Of a stretch of DNA of 13,374 nt, positions 7,464 through 13,374 are shown piece by piece. Within the stretch, counting starts at the first letter, position 1, and every line of letters begins with the position of its first letter. The stretch comes from Hyphomicrobium_A sp036559705. GTDB taxonomy: Bacteria; Pseudomonadota; Alphaproteobacteria; Rhizobiales; Hyphomicrobiaceae. The stretch lies in the NCBI GenBank assembly GCA_036559705.1, contig DATBSP010000109.1:1-13374 (forward strand), in the 5' to 3' direction. The notes beneath the pieces were generated by a model, which worked only from the letters and a program-made list of their open reading frames with translations, ran no database searches and had not been told where the DNA came from. Position numbers and translations under genes: made by a program.

Positions 7464-7493
7464 CGGCGTTCGGTATAATGGATACCGAAGCCG
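7464..7493 (-). repeat. Strong hairpin between cysN and the first TauE/SafE gene
   Basis: TTCGGTAT at 7469-7476 and ATACCGAA at 7482-7489 form a perfect eight-base stem with a five-base loop. Beyond a single bulged base, CGGC (7464-7467) and GCCG (7490-7493) add four pairs. No T-run follows on either strand, so it is not a standard intrinsic terminator. It could partially end or protect the cysHDN message, lowering expression of the membrane-protein genes, or it could be a protein-binding dyad. Confidence 0.55.
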
Positions 7494-7518
7494 ACGCACC
7501 TTGCAATCGTAAGAGCCG

Positions 7519-8988
7519 TTAAAGCTCGATTTTTACCGGAATGCCTGCAGCGTGCAGCAGTAGCGCCGCTTCGCTGGCGCGCCGCTGGAACTCGCGGCGG
7601 TCCTCGTCGGTGTCGCCGAGATCGCGGCACAGGCCCCGCTCCAGGAGTTCGCGCGTCAGCTTGAAGGCCGAGGCGCTGGCGCCGTTTCCAGCCGTGGCGC
7701 CGGCGATGACGCCGCCGGCGACGGTGGCCCCGGTAAGCGCGTCGATGATGAGGAACGCACCCGTCGGCTGATTGTCAGCAAACGTATCGACGGTAACCGA
7801 GCGGCCGAGCGTGATGGAGGCAATGGCGATATCGTTGACGCTGGCCTTCTCCGAAGGCTCCGCAATCAACGTCTCAAGATCGAGCAGCGACTTGATGCCG
7901 ATGGTCGAGATTGGCGCCAAGTCGGTTGCGGTGCGCAGAAAGTAACCCGCGCTCGGGTCGAACGGTGTCTCCCACAACCAAACGATACGCGCCTCGATCT
8001 GTGTGGCGACGGTCGGCGGATGGTCGGCCAGGGAAAGGATGGCGCCGCGCGCCACGTCGATATCGGTGTCGAGCTGCAGGGCAACGGCCTGCCCCTGCTT
8101 GGCGAGTTCGAGGTCGCGGCCCATGGTGGCGATGCGCAGGACGTGCGCGCTCTGCCCGCTCAGCGCGTCAGTGACGCGGTCGCCGACGCTGATGTAGCCC
8201 GAGGCGACGGTGCCGGCGAGACCGCGGAAGTCGAGGCCATCGCGCAGGACGGTCTGCACGGGCAGGCGGAACGGCCCGCGCGGGGCGATGTCGCGCGGAG
8301 GAATACGCTCGAGGTGTTCCAGCAAGTGCGGGCCCATGTACCAGGGCATGTGCTCGGATCTGCGCGCGACGTTGTCGCCGCCGACGGCGGAGACTGGAAT
8401 GGCGATCGCCTCGCGGAAACCGAAGCGCAATGTGAGTTCGCGGAAGTCGGCTTCGATGGCGCGGAAGCGTTCCTGCGACCAGTCGGCGAGGTCCATCTTG
8501 TTGACGGCGAGGATAACGCGCTTCACGCCGACGATGTCGAGAATGGCGGCGTGGCGGCGCGTCTGGCGCTTCACGCCGTGGCGCGCGTCGACCAGCATGA
8601 TGGCGACATCGGCGTGCGAGGCGCCAGATGCCATGTTGCGCGTGTACTGCTCGTGACCCGGGCTGTCGATGACGACAAAGCGCCGCGTCGCGGTGTCGAA
8701 GTAGCGCCAAGCGACGTCGATGGTGATGCCCTGCTCGCGCTCGGCGACGAGGCCATCGAGCAGCAGACTGAAGTCCGGATGCGCGCCGCCGGTCGCCGCG
8801 TTGGACGAGCGATTGATCGTCTCGCGCTGGTCGTCATAAAGATCGGAAGCGTCCCACAGCAGACGGCCGATCAGCGTCGACTTGCCGTCATCGACGGATC
8901 CGCACGTCAAGAGGTGCAGGATTCCGTTGAGGTCCTGGTTGAGTGCGGGCGCCAGGTCTTCGCGCCTGATAGCCGTGAGCGCCGTCAT
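7519..8988 (-). CDS. cysN: Sulfate adenylyltransferase subunit 1 (CysN GTPase) with an APS-kinase-like tail
   Basis: A 489-residue regulatory GTPase of ATP sulfurylase. GTP hydrolysis drives formation of APS from ATP and sulfate by CysD. The elongation-factor-like GTPase motifs are all present: GSVDDGKST at 30-38, GITIDVAWRYF at 87-97, DSPGHEQY at 108-115, NKMD at 163-166 and SAVGGDN at 200-206. Two beta-barrel domains follow to about residue 430. Instead of ending there as in E. coli CysN (475 residues) or continuing into a full kinase as in CysNC fusions (over 600), it ends with about 43 residues that resemble the middle of APS kinase. The start overlaps the cysD stop as TGATG, so the two subunits are translationally coupled. 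Being within cysHDN supports the assimilatory role. Confidence 0.93.
   Translation of the reverse strand: MTALTAIRREDLAPALNQDLNGILHLLTCGSVDDGKSTLIGRLLWDASDLYDDQRETINRSSNAATGGAHPDFSLLLDGLVAEREQGITIDVAWRYFDTATRRFVVIDSPGHEQYTRNMASGASHADVAIMLVDARHGVKRQTRRHAAILDIVGVKRVILAVNKMDLADWSQERFRAIEADFRELTLRFGFREAIAIPVSAVGGDNVARRSEHMPWYMGPHLLEHLERIPPRDIAPRGPFRLPVQTVLRDGLDFRGLAGTVASGYISVGDRVTDALSGQSAHVLRIATMGRDLELAKQGQAVALQLDTDIDVARGAILSLADHPPTVATQIEARIVWLWETPFDPSAGYFLRTATDLAPISTIGIKSLLDLETLIAEPSEKASVNDIAIASITLGRSVTVDTFADNQPTGAFLIIDALTGATVAGGVIAGATAGNGASASAFKLTRELLERGLCRDLGDTDEDRREFQRRASEAALLLHAAGIPVKIEL
7522..7650 (-). other. APS-kinase-like segment at the C terminus of CysN, without its catalytic P-loop
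   Basis: Residues 447-489 of CysN, notably ERGLCRDLGDTDEDRRE and the following RRASEAALLLHAAG, align with the segment of E. coli CysC that reads RHGLCSDLGFSDADRKEN and then IRRVGEVANLMVEAG. By eye about 18 of 40 positions are identical. The part of CysC before this (P-loop GLSGSGKST and DGDN) and everything after it are missing. As a kinase it would be inactive. It may be the relic of a CysNC fusion or a retained structural tail. The alignment is from memory of E. coli CysC, not from a search. Confidence 0.65.
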
Positions 8989-9893
8989 CAGAAGTAGCCC
9001 TCTTGCTTCTTGCGCTCCATGGCGCCGGCTTGATCGTGGTCGATGAGCCTACCCTGCCGCTCGGACGTGCGCGCGCCGAGCGTCTCGGCGACGACGCTTT
9101 CGAGGTCGGCCGCCGTCGATGGCACGGCGGCGGTGAGCGGCCAGCAACCGAGCGTGCGGAAGCGTACGCTCTTCATCTGCGGCACCTCACCCGGCTGCAG
9201 GGGCAGGCGGTCGTCGTCGACGACGAGCAGCTGGCCGTTGCGCACAATGGTCGGACGGCGGGCGGCGAAGTAGAGCGGCACGACGTCGAGCTTCTCGCGG
9301 GCGATGTAGCGCCACACGTCGCGCTCGGTCCAGTTCGACAGCGGAAATACGCGCACCGTCTCGCCAGTACCGAGGCGTCCGTTGAGCAAGTTCCACATCT
9401 CGGGGCGCTGACGGCGGGGATCCCAGCGGTGGCCGGGCGAGCGAAAGGAGAACACGCGCTCCTTGGCGCGCGAGGCTTCCTCATCGCGGCGCGCGCCACC
9501 GAAGGCCGCGTCGAAACCGTATTTGTCGAGTGCCTGCTTTAAAGGCTGCGTCTTCATCACGTCGGTGTAGACGGACGGTGAGTAGTCGTTCGGGTTGATG
9601 CCCTTCTTCAGGCCTTCGTCGTTCGTATGCACGATGAGGTCGAGGCCGAAGTCGCGCACCGTCTTGTCACGGAACGCGATCATGGCCTTGAACTTCCATG
9701 TCGTGTCGATGTGCAGCAGCGGAAACGGGGGCTTCTGCGGCCAGAACGCTTTGCGCGCGAGATGCAACAGGACCGTCGAGTCCTTGCCAATGGAATACAT
9801 CAGCACCGGCTTGCGGAACTGCGCGGCGGCCTCGCGGAAAATATAGATGGCCTCGGCCTCGAGCATGTCGAGGTGCGATAACTGAACCGTCAT
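8988..9893 (-). CDS. cysD: Sulfate adenylyltransferase subunit 2 (CysD)
   Basis: The 301-residue catalytic subunit of ATP sulfurylase transfers AMP from ATP to sulfate, giving APS, in a complex with the CysN GTPase. It matches E. coli CysD closely in length (302) and has the PP-loop YSIGKDS at 33-39, then LLHIDTTWKF, GGARRDEEASRAKER and PLSNWTERDVWRYI, ending in KKQEGYF. The frame stays open upstream to 9935. I chose the ATG at 9893 because it gives the family length, starts MTVQLSHLDMLEAEAI as expected, overlaps the cysH stop as ATGA, and has a GAAGGAAG ribosome binding site. The overlap with cysH and the one-base overlap with cysN indicate one tightly coupled transcript. Confidence 0.95.
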   Translation of the reverse strand: MTVQLSHLDMLEAEAIYIFREAAAQFRKPVLMYSIGKDSTVLLHLARKAFWPQKPPFPLLHIDTTWKFKAMIAFRDKTVRDFGLDLIVHTNDEGLKKGINPNDYSPSVYTDVMKTQPLKQALDKYGFDAAFGGARRDEEASRAKERVFSFRSPGHRWDPRRQRPEMWNLLNGRLGTGETVRVFPLSNWTERDVWRYIAREKLDVVPLYFAARRPTIVRNGQLLVVDDDRLPLQPGEVPQMKSVRFRTLGCWPLTAAVPSTAADLESVVAETLGARTSERQGRLIDHDQAGAMERKKQEGYF

Positions 9894-10720
9894 GCGGCGG
9901 CTTCCTTCTGGCGGGGCCTGTTGTGCAGCCCGCATTCCTTACCGTCCTCGTTCTCCCACCACCAGCGCCCGGCGCGGATATCCTCGCCCGGCTTGATGGC
10001 GCGCGTGCACGGCTGGCATCCGATGGAAGGGAAGCCGCGCGCGTGCAGCGGATTGACGGGAACGTTGTTGGCGGCAACGTAGGCTTCAAGCCTCTCGAGG
10101 CTCCAGTCGGCGATGGGGTTCAGCTTGACGAGCGCGTTCTCCGCATCCCAGGCGGCGAACGGCACATGTGCGCGTCCGGCTGACTGCTCGCGGCGCAGAC
10201 CGGTGACCCAGCCCTTGGCGCCTAGCAGCGCACGCCGCAGCGGCCGCACTTTGCGGACCTCGCAGCAAGCCTTGCGGTTCTCGACGGCGAGGCGGAAGCC
10301 GTAGATGCCGTCGCGGGCAACGAGCTCCTCCACCTCGCGGGCGTCGGGGAACATGACGCGGATGTTGAGGCCGTAGCGGTTCTCACTGGCTTCAAGCGTA
10401 TCGAGCGTCTCAGGGAAGTGGCGGCCGGTGTCGAGGGTAAACACGTCGATCGTGGTGCCGCTCGCCGCGATGGCGTGGAGCACGGCCTGATCCTCGATGC
10501 CAAGGCTGGTCGAGAAGGTTACGCGGCCGGCAACGGAGCGGGCGATCTCGATGAGGCGTCCTTCGAGGCTTTCGATTGCCTCCAGACGGCGGTCCAGCGC
10601 CAATGCCTCGGCGACCGGGTCGGCGGCGGGTGCCGGCCGGCTGCGCGAGGCAGTACGCAGTGTGCTCCCGGCGCCCCGCGCCCCTCTGGCGCCGCGCCCG
10701 GTTGAGGATTTCGTCGGCAT
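9890..10720 (-). CDS. cysH: Assimilatory adenylylsulfate (APS) reductase, [4Fe-4S] type CysH
   Basis: A 276-residue reductase converting APS to sulfite and AMP with thioredoxin-type reductant. The core from about residue 50 has FSTSLGIEDQ (PP-loop region), TLDTGRHFPET and LRREQSAGR. The iron-sulfur ligands of APS-specific reductases are present as CC at 152-153 and CxxC at 235-238, and the C-terminal ECGLH carries catalytic Cys263. PAPS reductases such as E. coli CysH lack the CC...CxxC set, so APS is the expected substrate and no APS kinase is needed. The first 45 or so residues are a Gly/Ala/Arg/Ser-rich extension with no recognised function. The ATG at 10720 has an AAGGGA ribosome binding site six to seven bases upstream, which supports the long form. 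First gene of the minus-strand operon; many databases use cysH for this protein. Confidence 0.92.
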   Translation of the reverse strand: MPTKSSTGRGARGARGAGSTLRTASRSRPAPAADPVAEALALDRRLEAIESLEGRLIEIARSVAGRVTFSTSLGIEDQAVLHAIAASGTTIDVFTLDTGRHFPETLDTLEASENRYGLNIRVMFPDAREVEELVARDGIYGFRLAVENRKACCEVRKVRPLRRALLGAKGWVTGLRREQSAGRAHVPFAAWDAENALVKLNPIADWSLERLEAYVAANNVPVNPLHARGFPSIGCQPCTRAIKPGEDIRAGRWWWENEDGKECGLHNRPRQKEAAA

Positions 10721-10753
10721 CGTGATCCCTTCGCTGGAAACCCGAAAATAGGG

Positions 10754-10770
10754 GAAATCGATTTCTACTT
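10754..10770 (-). promoter_or_regulatory. Candidate operator upstream of cysH
   Basis: GAAATCGATTTC at 10754-10765 is a perfect 12-base palindrome and runs into TACTT. On the minus strand this reads AAGTAGAAATCGATTTC and lies about 35 to 50 bases before the cysH ATG. The TAGAAA core and the TTCTACTT string recur upstream of cysG (542-556), and GAAAATCG occurs there at 503-510. A shared binding site for a regulator of both cys operons is a reasonable inference. The regulator cannot be named. Confidence 0.4.
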
Positions 10771-11309
10771 AAAGGATGTTGCCCAAATAAAAATAGGATC
10801 ACATTCCGCCTTGCCGGCCGCGGGGAAAATTTTTGCCAAGCGGCGGCTTCTTGGAACATGGTCCCGTCGGCCTTGGGCCGATCACCCCCGGGGGCCGCGG
10901 GCAGGGCGGCATTCGGCCGACACGCACAAGTGGTGGGACGGTCGGCGTACAGCTTCGGGGGCCGCGCTGGGACGTAGGGTGGAAAACCTGTGCGGTCGCC
11001 ACACTTCGTATGACAGTCGGAAAGGAAGTTTATCGCATTTGTGAAAGCGAATCGGTGTGCCAGCAATTCGGCTGTTCCGGGCCGGTATTCTAGTCACAGA
11101 ATTATCGCAGGAACTGTGCTCGCAAGGTTCCGGACGAAAATGTGGGGACGAATTGGAACCCAAAAACAGTAGTAGGTTTCAGTAACTTGGACACTCGACT
11201 TTAATGTGGACATCTGCGTGACATTCCGGCCTCGGCGACACCGTAGGAATAATGCCCCTGGCCAGGTGGTTAACAGATGGTATTCTTTGGGCGCTTCGTG
11301 ACGGGGGCT

Positions 11310-11336
11310 GAACATGAAGAGGGCTCTTCCATGTTC
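11310..11336 (+). repeat. Strong inverted repeat in the cold shock gene leader
   Basis: GAACATGAAGAG (11310-11321) and CTCTTCCATGTTC (11324-11336) are reverse complements apart from one extra base, separated by only GG. It ends 59 bases before the ATG of the cold shock gene. As RNA it would make a stem of about 11 pairs with a tiny loop; as DNA it is a good dimeric repressor or activator site. The near absence of a loop slightly favours a DNA operator. No T-run follows, so it is not a terminator. Confidence 0.55.
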
Positions 11337-11395
11337 CGGCGGCCATCCTGGGGCAGCAAAAAGCAAACGTTGAGCAAGTAGCGGGGTACCAAATT

Positions 11396-11998
11396 ATGGG
11401 GGATTCCTCTAAGCGTCCCGATTTTCCGCAGTTCGACCCACAACCGATCGATATGACTCGGGAACGGGCCGAAGAAGCTGGTATCGAGGTGTTCGAGGTC
11501 GTCGGATCGATTAAATGGTTCGATGCATCAAAGGGTTACGGCTTCATCGTGCCCGACAACGGGCTTGCCGACATCCTGCTCCACGTCACCTGCCTCAGGG
11601 CCGGCGGCTACCAGACAGCCTACGAAGGAGCAAGGGTCCACGCCGAGGTGTTGCGCCGGCCGAAGGGTATGCAGGCGTTCCGCATCCTCAGTATGGACGA
11701 GAGCACGGCCATCCACCCCTCGCAGCTGCCACAGCGGACGCACGTCATCGTCACGCCGGAAAGCGACTGGGAAAGGGCCATGGTGAAGTGGTTCAACCGG
11801 GTGCGCGGTTTCGGCTTCTTGACGCGGGGCGACGGAACGCCCGACGTATTCGTGCACATGGAGACGCTGCGGCGCTTCGGTTTCACCGAGCTTCGTCCGG
11901 GTCAGATGGTCATGGTTCGCTGGGGTCACGGTTCGAAGGGCTGCATGGCCGCCGAGCTGAGACCGGACGGGCAACCCGGGCTGCCGCCAACGCACTGA
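11396..11998 (+). CDS. Cold shock protein with two cold shock domains (CspA family)
   Basis: A 200-residue cytosolic nucleic-acid-binding protein, presumably an RNA chaperone. Domain 1 (about 36-98) has GSIKWFDASKGYGFI with an RNP1-like KGYGFI, and an RNP2-like DILLHV in which the usual aromatic residue of DIFVHF is replaced by leucine. Domain 2 (about 127-188) has VKWFNRVRGFGFL and the more standard DVFVHM. A charged linker of about 28 residues joins them. Two-domain members of this size are known in alphaproteobacteria, whereas classical CspA has about 70 residues. The ATG at 11396 lacks a clear ribosome binding site; an ATG at 11453 would also keep both domains. It is followed after 8 bases by the DUF192 gene and by an excellent terminator that lies inside that gene. 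Confidence 0.88.
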   Translation: MGDSSKRPDFPQFDPQPIDMTRERAEEAGIEVFEVVGSIKWFDASKGYGFIVPDNGLADILLHVTCLRAGGYQTAYEGARVHAEVLRRPKGMQAFRILSMDESTAIHPSQLPQRTHVIVTPESDWERAMVKWFNRVRGFGFLTRGDGTPDVFVHMETLRRFGFTELRPGQMVMVRWGHGSKGCMAAELRPDGQPGLPPTH

Positions 11999-12006
11999 CA
12001 GGGGCG

Positions 12007-12510
12007 ATGGCTCAGTTGAGAATTCGCAGCAGGGCTGCCCATTGGGCGGCCCTGCTTTTTATTGCCGCCATGCTCACGGCGTTGGCTGCGCCCGTCGACG
12101 CGAAGACGCGTCTTGATCGGCTGTGGCTGGTGCCGGCCAGCGGCCAGGAAGTGCCGATCGATATCGAAGTTGCGGAGGACGCGCCGGAGAAAGCGCTCGG
12201 GCTGATGTTCCGCACCGAACTCGCCGACAACAAGGGCATGCTGTTTCCCTACAGCGAAGCGCGCGAGCTCAGCATGTGGATGCGCAACACCTACATCCCA
12301 CTCGACATGCTGTTCATCCGCCCCGACGGCGTCATTCACCGCATCGAGATGCGCGCCGAGCCAATGTCGGAGCGCGTCATCACTTCCGGCGGCCCGGTGT
12401 CGGCGGTGCTGGAGCTGGCCGGCGGCGCCACCGAGCGGCTTGGCATCAAGGCCGGGGACCGCGTGCGCTATCCGTTGTTCAGTTCTGCCGCGCCGGCACC
12501 TGACCGTTAG
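12007..12510 (+). CDS. Exported DUF192 family protein
   Basis: A 167-residue protein with an N-terminal signal peptide: basic residues (RIRSR), a hydrophobic core from about 13 to 28, and probable cleavage after VDA near residue 32. The mature part is a DUF192 domain, recognisable by GLMFRTEL at 65-72, GMLFPY, MWMRNTYIPLDMLFI at 90-104 and AVLELAGG. DUF192 proteins are small periplasmic or exported proteins of unknown biochemical role. The start at 12007 has AGGGG just upstream, 8 bases after the cold shock gene stop, and is chosen because it supplies a complete signal peptide. An inner ATG at 12070 would remove its basic end. The codons of the signal peptide also form a terminator hairpin, so read-through from the cold shock gene is probably limited. 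Confidence 0.88.
   Translation: MAQLRIRSRAAHWAALLFIAAMLTALAAPVDAKTRLDRLWLVPASGQEVPIDIEVAEDAPEKALGLMFRTELADNKGMLFPYSEARELSMWMRNTYIPLDMLFIRPDGVIHRIEMRAEPMSERVITSGGPVSAVLELAGGATERLGIKAGDRVRYPLFSSAAPAPDR
12028..12060 (+). terminator. Intrinsic terminator inside the signal-peptide codons of the DUF192 gene
   Basis: AGCAGGGC (12028-12035) pairs perfectly with GCCCTGCT (12049-12056). One T-G wobble and GCCC/GGGC continue the stem to 13 pairs around an ATT loop, followed directly by TTTT and ATT. This is a textbook Rho-independent terminator 30 bases after the cold shock gene stop. It lies 21 bases into the DUF192 reading frame, so the same bases also encode residues 8 to 18. It would end most cold shock transcripts, or act as an attenuator when ribosomes load on DUF192. 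Confidence 0.75.
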
Positions 12511-12573
12511 GGACAATCACACATTGCGTTGACCCATGCGCGCTCCGCCCCGATAGTCCGCACATCCAAGCCA

Positions 12574-13235
12574 ATGCTGTCGTACGTCGAAAAGGGAGAC
12601 GACACGCGCGGCTTTGCCGACCTGCGCGAAGGCATCACGCTGACCCCAGACAACTATTGGTATCCCTATTGGCAAGGCGTGGAACTGGCCAAGCGCGGCC
12701 GGGACGATGAGGCGCTCTCCAGCGTCGACAAGGCGATCACGTTGAAGGGTGACGAAGTCAATCCCTACCTGCTCAGGTCGGAGCTGAGGGAGAAGAAAGG
12801 TGACACGCCAGGCGCCATTGCCGATCTGACGCGGTCATTGGAGCTTGACCCCAACTACAAAGCGCCGCGCAGCAATCGCGCCCTCCTCTATCAGGAACTG
12901 GGCAAGTACGACTTCTCCCTTGCCGACTACGACAAGTTGCTGACGCTCGAGCCCGGCGACGCGTACTACGCGCAGCGCCGGGCCGACGTGATGGAGAAAA
13001 TGGCCTCCGGACCGGCGGCCAAACCCGCCGCGCCGCCGCCGAACGTGAAGGCGGACGAGCCGGCTCCGGAAGTGAAGAAGCAGGAGCCGGTACAAGCCGG
13101 CGAAACGGACTGCCGCTACTATCTGGCGGCGAGCAATACGACAATGTCCCCCGTGCCCCGACTGACCCCAACAATCTACACGGCCCAGGCTCGGCGTTGG
13201 TACGCCGCGTTTACTCGGCGGATGCCATCGCGTAG
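12574..13235 (+). pseudogene. TPR repeat protein fragment, probably broken at both ends
   Basis: The frame from ATG 12574 has about four tetratricopeptide-like helical pairs over residues 8-142, for example AIADLTRSLELDPNYKAPR and NRALLYQELGKYDFSLADYD. A linker rich in Pro, Ala and Lys follows (about 147-175), then DCRYYLAAS. The ATG has no ribosome binding site and the first repeat begins at once, without the signal peptide usual for such proteins; the frame is open back to the DUF192 stop. At the other end this frame has no stop and runs through the tRNA gene. In another frame, from about 13125, GGEQYDNVPRAPTDPNN and LHGPGSALVRRVYSADAIA read like protein and stop at 13233-13235. A frameshift between about 13111 and 13135 (or a sequencing error) and a lost 5' end would explain this. 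A functional short protein is not excluded. Confidence 0.5.
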
Positions 13236-13257
13236 AACCCGTGCATCGTCGCTTCGT

Positions 13258-13334
13258 CGGGGCGTAGCTCAGCCTGGTAGAGCACTTGCTTTGGGAGCAA
13301 GGGGTCGCGAGTTCGAATCCCGCCGCCCCGACCA
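13258..13334 (+). tRNA. tRNA-Pro (anticodon UGG)
   Basis: A 77-base cloverleaf with encoded CCA. The acceptor stem is CGGGGCG (13258-13264) with CGCCCCG (13324-13330), followed by discriminator A and CCA. The D arm is GCTC...GAGC. The anticodon stem CTTGC/GCAAG closes the loop TTTGGGA with anticodon TGG at 13292-13294. The T loop is TTCGAAT. The T stem GCGAG/CCCGC contains one A-C mismatch where CTCGC would pair fully. UGG reads CCA and CCG and, with wobble modification, other proline codons. Confidence 0.95.
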
Positions 13335-13339
13335 AAAAA

Positions 13340-13356
13340 CACGGCCCTCTGCCGTG
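13340..13356 (+). terminator. Small hairpin after tRNA-Pro
   Basis: CACGGC (13340-13345) and GCCGTG (13351-13356) form a perfect six-base stem with a CCTCT loop, six bases after the tRNA CCA end. No T-run follows within the window, so it may be a weak terminator or a processing signal rather than a standard intrinsic terminator. Confidence 0.35.
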
Positions 13357-13374
13357 GCGACGTTCTCCTGCTGC

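Larger units (their letters stand above)
10721..11395. other. Divergent intergenic region between cysH and the cold shock gene
   Basis: About 675 bases without a gene I can support. The part next to cysH is AT-rich and holds the operator-like palindrome listed separately. Next is a very GC-rich block with small perfect dyads (TCGGCC-TTG-GGCCGA near 10867-10881 and CCCCCGGGGG near 10886-10895). From about 11020 composition drops toward a more even base content, with GGTTCC/GGAACC at 11126-11160 and a strong dyad at 11310-11336. The short open frames here have no ribosome binding site and no protein-like composition. A long leader ahead of a cold shock gene is common, but a promoter could not be placed with confidence. 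Confidence 0.55.

Noticed and set aside
9894..9935. Longer cysD start at 9935
   Set aside because: The ATG at 9893 gives the normal family N terminus and length, has a ribosome binding site, and overlaps the cysH stop as ATGA.
10867..10895. Small perfect GC palindromes in the cysH upstream gap
   Set aside because: Short GC dyads are expected by chance in this base composition, and nothing else nearby supports a function.
12835..13335. Minus-strand open frame whose product begins MVGAAGFELATPCSQSK
   Set aside because: This is the familiar false protein made by reading the antisense of a tRNA gene; it starts over tRNA-Pro and continues opposite the TPR frame.
13258..13374. Integration site of a mobile element at tRNA-Pro
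   Set aside because: The window ends 40 bases after the tRNA, no integrase gene is visible, and no repeat of the tRNA 3' end was seen within the window.

Overview
The window is a high-G+C stretch of a bacterial chromosome, most likely from an alphaproteobacterium of the Hyphomicrobiales type. This rests on family resemblance of the proteins, on a pqqA gene at the left edge (PQQ makers are common among methylotrophs such as Hyphomicrobium and Methylobacterium), on a two-domain cold shock protein beside a DUF192 gene, and on a tRNA-Pro with encoded CCA. The genus is inference.

Layout. Position 1-72 (minus strand) holds the 5' end of pqqA, the precursor peptide of the cofactor PQQ, with a strong ribosome binding site. 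A gap of about 560 bases follows, carrying divergent regulatory sequence. From 634 to 5756 (plus strand) lies a siroheme and sulfite reductase operon: cysG, a GTG-started cysJ and cysI. Converging on it with only 9 bases between stop codons is a minus-strand operon, read from right to left: cysH (10720-9890), cysD, cysN, then two different TauE/SafE-family membrane proteins. Here cysH/cysD overlap as ATGA and cysD/cysN as TGATG. Another gap of about 675 bases separates cysH from a plus-strand unit: a double cold shock domain protein, a secreted DUF192 protein, a damaged-looking TPR gene and tRNA-Pro(UGG).

How it works together. The two convergent operons encode assimilatory sulfate reduction from intracellular sulfate to sulfide. 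CysDN adenylates sulfate to APS, CysH reduces APS to sulfite, and CysJI reduces sulfite to sulfide using NADPH and the siroheme made by CysG. CysH carries the CC...CxxC cysteines of [4Fe-4S] APS reductases, so APS kinase is not needed. In keeping with this, no cysC is present. The C-terminal tail of CysN looks like a short piece of an APS kinase that has lost its P-loop, which I regard as the most informative oddity here. The TauE/SafE proteins may move sulfite, sulfate or an organosulfur anion; the sequence does not say which.

The other points worth a second look are a very good intrinsic terminator sitting inside the signal-peptide codons of the DUF192 gene, a dyad in the cold shock gene leader, related AT-rich motifs upstream of both cys operons, and a TPR gene with no credible start and an apparent frameshift. 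I found no CRISPR array, insertion sequence, phage module or defence system.
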